Source of the DNA: Gemmatimonadaceae bacterium
GTDB taxonomy: Bacteria; Gemmatimonadota; Gemmatimonadetes; Gemmatimonadales; Gemmatimonadaceae
Direction of reading: 5' to 3'
Length of the DNA: 5,068 nt
NCBI GenBank assembly: GCA_025936015.1
Contig: JAICUE010000238.1
Span: forward strand, 1-5,068
A model generated the notes under the pieces. That model was not told the DNA's origin. It worked only from the letters and a program-made list of their open reading frames with translations, and searched no databases. The position numbers and the translations under genes are program-made. Positions 1 through 4,611 of the stretch are shown one piece after another. Position 1 is the first letter of the stretch. Each line of letters opens with the position of its first letter.

Positions 1-389
1 AACCCCTCGTCTTCCGGCTCGTTCAGCGGGATGCCGTCGAGGGTGATGTTGATGCGCGTCTGCGCCATTCCGCGCAGGCGCATGTACGAATAGTTCGAGC
101 CCGCTCCGCTCTCCGCGTACGATGTGATGCCCGGCGACGACTGGAGCAGGATCGGCATCTCCTGCCCGGTATAGTGTCGCTCGATCTCGGCGGCGGTGAT
201 CGTCTTTTCCGAGATCGCCGGAGCGCCTCCGCGGACGGCCATGACCTGGACAGTTTCGAGCTTATGCACGCGTGCCGCGCGTGCCGAGTCGATGAGGGCG
301 GAGTCGCCGCGAGCAGTGCTCGGAGGCGTGGCCGTCGGAATGGTGTCCTGCGGCGCCTGCAGGGCGAGTATCAGTGCGAATGCCAGCAC
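1..389 (-). CDS. TonB-dependent outer-membrane receptor, N-terminal part (probable thiamin-related importer), truncated by window edge
   Basis: TonB-dependent receptors import scarce nutrients across the outer membrane using TonB/ExbBD energy. Only the first 129 residues are in the window; the frame is open at base 1. I translated it by hand. A hydrophobic start (LAFALILALQA, residues 2-12) looks like a signal peptide, although it lacks the usual positive n-region. A TonB-box-like ETVQV follows at 45-49. The plug domain runs from about residue 55, with SSPGI (84-88), MRLRG (103-107), QTRINITLDGIPLNEPED (110-127); these are typical plug motifs. The GTG start at 389-387 is chosen because AGGAG lies 8 nt upstream (402-398) and no ATG, GTG or TTG lies nearby upstream in frame. 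No carboxypeptidase-like N-terminal domain is present. The TPP riboswitch in its leader implies repression when thiamin pyrophosphate is plentiful, hence a role in thiamin or precursor uptake. The substrate is inferred from regulation, not from the barrel, which lies outside the window. Confidence 0.9.
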   Translation of the reverse strand, partial: MLAFALILALQAPQDTIPTATPPSTARGDSALIDSARAARVHKLETVQVMAVRGGAPAISEKTITAAEIERHYTGQEMPILLQSSPGITSYAESGAGSNYSYMRLRGMAQTRINITLDGIPLNEPEDEG

Positions 390-396
390 GAGCGTT

Positions 397-447
397 GCTC
401 CTCGATGAATCGCGAGCTGAATCGCGAATCGTGTAGCGCGAGGGAGC
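397..447 (-). promoter_or_regulatory. Putative SD-sequestering hairpin (expression platform of the TPP riboswitch)
   Basis: In the leader RNA, GCTCCCTCG (447-439) can pair with CGAGGAGC (404-397), which contains the receptor's Shine-Dalgarno AGGAG. This gives eight pairs with one bulged C. Inside the loop, two copies of TCGCGA (427-422 and 415-410) can pair as a 6-bp stem with a 6-nt loop, stacking a second helix on the first. Read on the plus strand, the same segment is a 10-bp direct repeat TGAATCGCGA (406-415 and 418-427). Gram-negative TPP riboswitches commonly act by hiding the ribosome binding site, so the arrangement fits. The alternative antiterminator-like pairing was not resolved by eye. 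Confidence 0.5.
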
Positions 448-514
448 GGAGCCGATGGCGGGTTGGAAGGCGGCAGCGCCGTTAGGCAATGCCTGCTCGC
501 ACCGCACCTGCACC

Positions 515-617
515 AGTGACGCTCCCTTCGCTGGAATGACCCAGATCAGGTTCGACGGGTGTGATCTCAGCCAGCGGTATCGACGTCGTCGACATCGCGC
601 GGGCACCCCGTGCCACT
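515..617 (-). promoter_or_regulatory. TPP riboswitch (THI element)
   Basis: The minus strand carries the conserved THI-element blocks in order: GGGGTGCCC (609-601), CTGAGA (570-565) followed by TCACACCC, then ACCTGATCTGGGT (551-539), and CCAGCGAAGGGA (534-523). The closing P1 helix can form between AGTGGC (617-612) and GC..CACT (522-515). Binding of thiamin pyrophosphate to this fold normally lowers expression of the downstream gene. It lies 125 nt before the GTG start of the TonB-dependent receptor on the same strand, with no other gene between. No thiamin biosynthesis gene is visible in the window. The exact ends are set by my P1 assignment and may shift by a few bases. Confidence 0.95.
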
Positions 618-644
618 GTCCTGCGACTGCGGAACTACTCGTTC

Positions 645-674
645 ACGTTAACGGGTCACGCGGCCGGCGCGCAA
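645..674 (-). promoter_or_regulatory. Candidate promoter for the riboswitch-receptor transcript
   Basis: On the minus strand TTGCGC (674-669) and TAACGT (650-645) are separated by 18 nt and would start transcription near 638, about 20 nt before the riboswitch. The -10 match to TATAAT is poor, though it fits TANNNT. Placement upstream of an intact aptamer is the main support. The -35 hexamer overlaps a GC-rich hairpin downstream of the preceding gene. Confidence 0.3.
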
Positions 675-696
675 CGCCACGCGCGCATCGACGCGC

Positions 697-1848
697 TCAC
701 GCGCTGCGCGTCTCGTCCGGTTCGGCGCGCATCGCATCGGGATCGAGCCCGACCCGGCGGCACCACGCCTCGTATTCAGCGGGGGCGATCTCCGACGGCT
801 TGATCTCGCTTCGCCCGCCCCAGAACACGTTCGTGTACAGCACCGGAATCCCGACCGCGTCGAGGTGCGCATCGATCGCCGCCTTGTGGGCGAGCACCGT
901 CGCCTTGTCGGTGCCGTGCGCGACGGCCATGATGTTCACCTGCGCGAACTCGTCGCCCCCCTCGCGCCAGTAGGCATGGGTGAGGATGTGGTGGCGCCCG
1001 ACCTCCCTGCCCGCCTCGATCTCCCGACCCGCCGGTACACGCCAGTGGAAGAGCGGATTGTACCGCGTCACCCGCGTCCCCTCGGCGCTCGGCTTCACGT
1101 GCTCGAGGAAGGTCGAGAAGCGGCCGATCACGCCGCGGTCGGCGAGCGAGCGAGCGACGCGGAGGAACTCCTCGTACGCGACCCCCGCTTCCGCGGCGCG
1201 GCCGCGCCAGGGTTCGGCGCTGATCTCCTCGGGTGCGAACTCGCGCTTGAGCGCGGTCAGCACGCGCCAGTCGAGGGGCGAGAGCTCGACGATGTTGGTG
1301 TCCATCACGCGACCCGGCTCATCGGTCTTCGCGCCCGGCTCCATCCCCTTCCGTCGCACATGGCCGACGCCTAACGCGAAGAGCCGCTTCGCCGGCATGA
1401 TGCGATACGCCTCGGCGCCGACGGTGCGCGCGAGGAAATCGCAGTGCTTCCGCATCGAGAAGCCGACCGGGACCTTGAGCGTCGTCCAGAGGCGATAGAC
1501 CGACCCGCTCGTCTCGCTGTCGGTGGAACGGATGACGACATGGCCGGAGAAGGGATCGTCCTTCGCCATGTACTCGAACGCCGCGTCGAGCTTCTCGGTC
1601 GGCACCTTCCACGCGACGAGGGCGCCGGGGGCGAGGTTCGTCGCCATCAGCGTCTGCCGCACGCGGCGGATCGTGTGCGCCTCGAGCATCGCCCGAATCC
1701 GCTCGTGGACCGTCGCTTCGGGGAGATCGGCCAGGCGAGCGATCTCGGCAAAGGGCTCGGCGAGGAATCCGGCGATGCGATCCTCGGAGACGGCGAGGAT
1801 GCGCGCGTTCGTCGGGTCGGTGATCTCGGTAGGGACGACAGCGGTCAT
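697..1848 (-). CDS. Two-domain Lrp/AsnC-fold protein, NirDL/AhbAB (siroheme decarboxylase)-like
   Basis: The 383-residue protein has two tandem Lrp/AsnC-type halves. Half one has a helix-turn-helix at about 15-65 (AEIARLADLPEATVHERIRA) followed by an alpha/beta ligand-type domain to about 165. Half two has a second helix-turn-helix at about 190-245 (LSPLDWRVL ... RGVIGRF) and a domain containing NPLFHWRVP (264-272), LTHAYWREG (289-297), VNIMAVAHGTD (304-314). The family resemblance is to NirD/L and AhbA/B proteins, which decarboxylate siroheme to didecarboxysiroheme in haem d1 and alternative haem synthesis; those are Lrp-like without being gene regulators. No other haem gene is nearby, so an ordinary regulator of unknown target remains possible. 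The ATG at 1848 is chosen because the longer upstream frame runs antisense through the creatininase gene. No clear SD precedes it; see the leaderless promoter entry. It ends 80 bp before the riboswitch of the next gene. Confidence 0.75.
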   Translation of the reverse strand: MTAVVPTEITDPTNARILAVSEDRIAGFLAEPFAEIARLADLPEATVHERIRAMLEAHTIRRVRQTLMATNLAPGALVAWKVPTEKLDAAFEYMAKDDPFSGHVVIRSTDSETSGSVYRLWTTLKVPVGFSMRKHCDFLARTVGAEAYRIMPAKRLFALGVGHVRRKGMEPGAKTDEPGRVMDTNIVELSPLDWRVLTALKREFAPEEISAEPWRGRAAEAGVAYEEFLRVARSLADRGVIGRFSTFLEHVKPSAEGTRVTRYNPLFHWRVPAGREIEAGREVGRHHILTHAYWREGGDEFAQVNIMAVAHGTDKATVLAHKAAIDAHLDAVGIPVLYTNVFWGGRSEIKPSEIAPAEYEAWCRRVGLDPDAMRAEPDETRSA

Positions 1849-1854
1849 GCCTGA

Positions 1855-1860
1855 AAGATA
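1855..1860 (-). promoter_or_regulatory. Candidate -10 element of a leaderless promoter (Lrp-like gene)
   Basis: TATCTT reads on the minus strand, followed by six bases and then the ATG at 1848. With standard -10 spacing the transcript would begin at the A of the ATG. The six-base spacer contains only CAGG as a poor SD, too close to the start to work well. No convincing -35 hexamer is seen. Confidence 0.4.
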
Positions 1861-1921
1861 GTGCCCTGCAGCGGCCGAGAAGAGGCGCGGGAGCTTGCGC
1901 GCGGCTCGGGGTGATCCCAGA

Positions 1922-1967
1922 CTCCGGCACCGTGACGATCGGGCCGGTTTCCGCGCCCGTGCCGGAG
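1922..1967. repeat. Inverted repeat in the divergent intergenic region
   Basis: CTCCGGCAC (1922-1930) and GTGCCGGAG (1959-1967) are perfect 9-bp inverted arms separated by 28 bp. The element sits between two divergent start codons (1848 and 2020). It could be a pair of half-sites for a dimeric regulator that loops or bridges, or an RNA hairpin. No binding protein can be named from sequence. Confidence 0.5.
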
Positions 1968-1974
1968 ACTCGAG

Positions 1975-1998
1975 CGCCGCCGGCCAGCGCCGGCGGCG
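1975..1998. repeat. Perfect 10-bp palindrome with 4-nt spacer before the creatininase gene
   Basis: CGCCGCCGGC (1975-1984) and GCCGGCGGCG (1989-1998) are exact inverted arms around CAGC. It ends 21 bp before the ATG at 2020. If the creatininase transcript is leaderless, this lies at about -45 to -22 and would be a DNA operator over the -35 region. If the transcript starts further upstream, it would instead be a very stable leader hairpin. There is no T-run after it, so it is not a normal terminator. Confidence 0.5.
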
Positions 1999-2007
1999 AT
2001 CACCGCC

Positions 2008-2013
2008 TAACGT
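2008..2013 (+). promoter_or_regulatory. Candidate -10 element of a leaderless promoter (creatininase gene)
   Basis: TAACGT is followed by exactly six bases and the ATG at 2020, the same geometry as on the opposite strand for the divergent gene. No SD lies in the 20 bases before the start. The hexamer overlaps one copy of the dispersed octamer GCCTAACG (2005-2012), so the match may be due to the octamer rather than to a promoter. Confidence 0.35.
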
Positions 2014-2019
2014 TCCGCC

Positions 2020-2784
2020 ATGACTCGTCCGTACATCCTCGCCGAATCGCACTGGGCAACGGTGCGCGATACCGCCTACGACGTCGCGATCCTCCCGTGG
2101 GGCGCGACGGAGGCGCACAACTTCCATCTCCCCTACGCCACCGACGTCATCGAGTGCGACGTGCTCGCGGCCGAGTCGGCGCGACTGGCATGGGAGAAGG
2201 GCGCGAAGGTGATCGTGCTGCCGACGATTCCCTTCGGCGTGAACACTGGCCAGCTCGACGTGCGCTTCTGCATGAACATGAACCCGAGCACCCAGGCCGC
2301 GGTCCTCGCCGACGTCGTCGCGACGGTGGAACGCGCCGGCGCACGGAAGCTCGTCATCTTCAACTCGCACGGCGGGAACGACTTCAGGCAGATGATCCGC
2401 GAGCTGCAGCCGAAGACGACGGTCTTCCTCTGCACCGTGAACTGGTGGCAGGTCGTCGACGCGAAGCCCTACTTCACCGAGCCCGGCGACCATGCCGGCG
2501 AGCTGGAGACGAGCATCCTCCTCCACTTCACCCCATCGCTCGTCCGGCCGTTAGGCGAGGCCGGCGATGGCCGGGAGCGGAAGTTCGCGATCGCCGGCCT
2601 GCGTGAGCGCTGGGTCTGGGCGCAGCGCGAATGGACGCGCGTCACCGCCGATACCGGCGTCGGCAACCCGAAAGATTCGACCGCCGAGAAGGGCGCGAAG
2701 TTCGCCGCCGCCGTCTGCGAGAAGATCGCGACTTTTCTCGTCGCGCTCGCCGCCGCGGAGCCGGAGACGCTGTACGAGACGTGA
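2020..2784 (+). CDS. Creatininase-family metal-dependent amidohydrolase
   Basis: The 254-residue length is normal for the creatininase family, cytoplasmic metal enzymes that hydrolyse cyclic or formyl amides. Members include creatininase, FAPy-type deformylases of flavin synthesis, and the mycofactocin peptidase MftE. The family signature LPWGATEAHNFHLPYATD spans 25-42. Expected metal ligands are E31, H33 and D42 by alignment with Pseudomonas creatininase E34/H36/D45. NSHGGN (115-120) supplies H117, and AGELETS (159-165) is the late acidic motif. Creatininase's second-metal glutamate in its NGHYEN motif is a glycine here (G119), as in many non-creatininase members. True creatininase activity is therefore unlikely and the substrate is unknown. 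The C-terminal part contains a tryptophan-rich segment (W198, W200, W205). It starts 171 bp from the divergent Lrp-like gene and is convergent with the histidine kinase. One TTA codon occurs, at L178, inside the dispersed octamer. Confidence 0.88.
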   Translation: MTRPYILAESHWATVRDTAYDVAILPWGATEAHNFHLPYATDVIECDVLAAESARLAWEKGAKVIVLPTIPFGVNTGQLDVRFCMNMNPSTQAAVLADVVATVERAGARKLVIFNSHGGNDFRQMIRELQPKTTVFLCTVNWWQVVDAKPYFTEPGDHAGELETSILLHFTPSLVRPLGEAGDGRERKFAIAGLRERWVWAQREWTRVTADTGVGNPKDSTAEKGAKFAAAVCEKIATFLVALAAAEPETLYET

Positions 2785-2787
2785 GGC

Positions 2788-2859
2788 AGTAAGCGGTAAG
2801 CAGGGAGCGACCGCGGTAACAGAACGCCGTCGCTGACGGCTTATGGCTTACAGCTTACA
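2788..2859. repeat. Inverted arrays of a GTAAGC heptad between convergent genes
   Basis: From 2788 the plus strand reads three 7-base units ending in AGC: AGTAAGC, GGTAAGC, AGGGAGC. From 2859 the minus strand reads four: TGTAAGC, TGTAAGC, CATAAGC, CGTCAGC. Units nearest the outside are best conserved and decay toward the middle. The outer arms 2789-2801 and 2846-2858 pair over 12 of 13 positions, enclosing a smaller hairpin. It fills nearly the whole gap between the creatininase stop and the kinase stop. It may be a repetitive extragenic palindrome-like element that also serves as a two-way terminator. Confidence 0.6.
2826..2844. terminator. Probable bidirectional terminator hairpin
   Basis: GCCGTC (2826-2831) and GACGGC (2835-2840) form a perfect 6-bp stem with loop GCT. 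It is followed by TTAT on the plus strand, and by GTTCTGTT on the minus strand. It lies 41 bp after the creatininase stop and 29 bp after the kinase stop. The T-runs are short, so termination may rely on the larger surrounding stem formed by the heptad arrays. Confidence 0.5.
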
Positions 2860-2869
2860 GCTGCAGTTC

Positions 2870-4555
2870 TCATCCCGCGCGCGCCGGGACCGGCCGTTCC
2901 CCCGTCACCATCAGCTCATCCGCATTGTCCGGGGTGTCGGCCCGCGGGAGGTCGGCGATGAACCGGGCGCCGCCGTTAGGCGCGTCGGCCACCTGCACCG
3001 AGCCGCCGCTCTGGAGGACGAGCTCGTGGACGACGGCGAGCCCGATCCCGGCGCCGGTCGCGCCGGCGGCGATCGATTCGGCGCGGCGGTAGAACGCGCG
3101 CCAGATCGCATCGCGTTCGGCGTCGGGGACGCCAGGTCCCTGATCGTCCACCCAGATGCGGACGACGTCGCCGAGCTGCTTCGCCCCGACGGTGACGGTC
3201 TGGTCGCGCGGCCCGTACTTGACCGCGTTCTCGAGGAAGTTGAGGAGCACCTGGCGAAGTCCGAGCGAGTCGACCGTCGCCCAGAGATCGGGCTCGATCT
3301 CGGCGGCGATGTGCACGCCGCGCTCGGCGGACAGCGGCGCGAACGATTCGATCGTCTGCCTGACGGCGCCGGTGACATGGGTCGGGATCGATGAAGCCCG
3401 CTCGGCGCGCTTCCGCAGCCGGGTGTAGTTGAGGATGTTGTCGACGAGAATCGTCAGGCGGCTCGCTTCCTTCTCGATGATACGGAGCGCGCGATCGGCA
3501 TCCTGCGGCGTCCGCATCGAGCCCTTGCGCAGCAGCTCGGCGAACATGCGGATCTGCGCCAGCGGCGTGCGCAGCTCGTGCGACACGCTCGACACGAAGT
3601 CGGCGCGGAGCTGGGTCAGCTCGCTCGTCCGCCGCGCGCGAACGGCTCGCACGCGGTTCTGGACGAGGAAGGCGAGCGAGAAGAAGAGCGCGAGCAGCAG
3701 CGATTCCTCGATCAGCAGCGCGACGTTCACGTCGTGCATGATCTCGGCGGTTCCGAGCTCGCGGACGACCGCCCACGGCATCCCCTTCACCGCCGAGGCG
3801 GCGTAGACGACGTCGACGCCGAACAGTCCGGGCCCATGTCCGGTCGACGCCGACCCGCCTAACGCTGTGCGGACCTGCTGCGGAACGTCGGACCACGGCA
3901 GCATCCGCGGCACCGGCTTCCCCGAGTTGCTCCGGGTGGCGAGCACCGCGACCGAGTCGCCGATCCGCGCGACGAGCGACGTCCGGCCGGAGAGGTTGGA
4001 GCGCGATGCCGGGTTCAGCCCGCGGAAGGTGTCGTCGGTGACCGGGATCCAGAGGACGATCCACCCCGCGCGCGTGCCGAACCGCGCCGGTTCGCGCATC
4101 GCGACGCAGATCTCCGCCCCGCAGCGGACATCACCCGTGGTGTCGCGATTACCGGGATAGCTCCACGCGGCGGGGAGTGGCGCCGTCGCCCCGTCGGTTT
4201 CGGCGGCGATGATCCGTCCACTGTCGTCAGTCGCGGCCGCGACCGCGGCGACGCCTTTCTGGTGGAGCCCGTCCACCATCGCGTCGAGGAGCGCATGCAG
4301 GTCCCGGCTCGCGTCGAAGGCGGAGAGCTCGCGCCCCTGCGCGAGCTGGGCCGCCATCGCGACGCGATCGCGTTGCGCACCGGCCCACGCACCGGTCTCG
4401 CTGCGCGTCGTCGTCAGCGAGATGTCGAGCAGCGACTGCAGCTCGCGGAAGCTCGTCGTCCGAACGTAGACCACTCGCCAGACGACCCAGCCTGACGCGA
4501 CGAGCACGAGCATCGTCCACATGAACCGCGACGAGATCCGCGCCCAGGGTCTCAC
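2870..4555 (-). CDS. Membrane-bound sensor histidine kinase
   Basis: The 561-residue protein senses a signal outside the membrane and phosphorylates its partner regulator, encoded just upstream. Transmembrane helix 1 is at about 12-31 and helix 2 at about 277-298. Between them is a 245-residue extracytoplasmic domain; its later part, with SAVKGMPWAVVREL (254-267), resembles Cache-type sensors. C145 and C150 could form a disulfide. No HAMP domain is seen: helix 2 runs through a charged coil (300-318) directly into the dimerisation domain. The H-box is SHELRTP with phospho-acceptor H326. The ATPase domain has N-box NFLENAVKYG (439-448), G1 DQGPG (471-475) and G2 GATGAGIGL (498-506), all intact. 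The start is GTG at 4555, with GAGGA ending 4 nt upstream (4564-4560). The signal is unknown. One TTA codon, in the stretch ALGGS (231-235), lies in the dispersed octamer. Confidence 0.95.
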   Translation of the reverse strand: MRPWARISSRFMWTMLVLVASGWVVWRVVYVRTTSFRELQSLLDISLTTTRSETGAWAGAQRDRVAMAAQLAQGRELSAFDASRDLHALLDAMVDGLHQKGVAAVAAATDDSGRIIAAETDGATAPLPAAWSYPGNRDTTGDVRCGAEICVAMREPARFGTRAGWIVLWIPVTDDTFRGLNPASRSNLSGRTSLVARIGDSVAVLATRSNSGKPVPRMLPWSDVPQQVRTALGGSASTGHGPGLFGVDVVYAASAVKGMPWAVVRELGTAEIMHDVNVALLIEESLLLALFFSLAFLVQNRVRAVRARRTSELTQLRADFVSSVSHELRTPLAQIRMFAELLRKGSMRTPQDADRALRIIEKEASRLTILVDNILNYTRLRKRAERASSIPTHVTGAVRQTIESFAPLSAERGVHIAAEIEPDLWATVDSLGLRQVLLNFLENAVKYGPRDQTVTVGAKQLGDVVRIWVDDQGPGVPDAERDAIWRAFYRRAESIAAGATGAGIGLAVVHELVLQSGGSVQVADAPNGGARFIADLPRADTPDNADELMVTGERPVPARAG

Positions 4556-4611
4556 ACGATCCTCGTGATGGTCGAGTCGGCCAGGACGACGCGCGCCGTC
4601 GCGTATCTCAT
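4552..4611 (-). CDS. Possible 19-codon micro-ORF linking regulator and kinase genes
   Basis: An ATG at 4611 overlaps the response regulator stop as ATGA (4611-4608). Its frame runs 19 codons to a TGA at 4554-4552 that overlaps the kinase GTG start as GTGA (4555-4552). It therefore exactly fills the gap and could carry ribosomes from one gene to the next by termination-reinitiation, across the kinase SD. The predicted peptide (MRYATARVVL...ITRIV) has no recognised motif. It has no SD of its own. It may be a chance frame in a 52-bp spacer; a peptide function is not claimed. Confidence 0.3.
   Translation of the reverse strand: MRYATARVVLADSTITRIV

Larger units (their letters stand above)
480..3864. 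repeat. Dispersed octamer CGTTAGGC / GCCTAACG, six copies
   Basis: Exact copies lie at 480-487 (+), 1369-1376 (-), 2005-2012 (-), 2549-2556 (+), 2974-2981 (+) and 3857-3864 (-), where strand is that reading CGTTAGGC. Four copies are inside genes (Lrp-like, creatininase, and two in the kinase) and two are in leaders (receptor and creatininase). Five of the six are followed by G. With about 67% G+C, I estimate about 0.2 copies expected on both strands of this length. The role is unknown. Confidence 0.8.

Noticed and set aside
667..686. 6-bp GCGCGC stem with 8-nt loop after the Lrp-like gene as a terminator
   Set aside because: Alternating GC in this composition easily forms such stems, and no T-run follows on the minus strand.
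174..973. Open frames crossing the riboswitch region, such as 262-606 on the minus strand and 455-973 on the plus strand
   Set aside because: They run through the conserved aptamer and have no domain; the sequence there is explained by RNA structure and the receptor start.
1142..1157. Short GCGA tandem repeat
   Set aside because: Lies inside the Lrp-like coding frame and encodes an ordinary helix (RSLADR); likely codon-driven.
865..1854. Plus-strand open frames opposite the Lrp-like gene
   Set aside because: Compositional shadows of a GC-rich gene: arginine-rich, no motifs, and the opposite strand has a coherent protein.
1849..2526. Upstream extension of the Lrp-like frame to a 609-residue protein
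   Set aside because: The extra 226 residues run antisense through the creatininase gene, are rich in Arg/Gly/Asp with no domain, and the ATG at 1848 begins the first recognisable Lrp domain.
2843..4495. Plus-strand and alternative minus frames over the histidine kinase
   Set aside because: They overlap intact kinase motifs in the true frame and show only low-complexity Arg/Ser/Ala translation.
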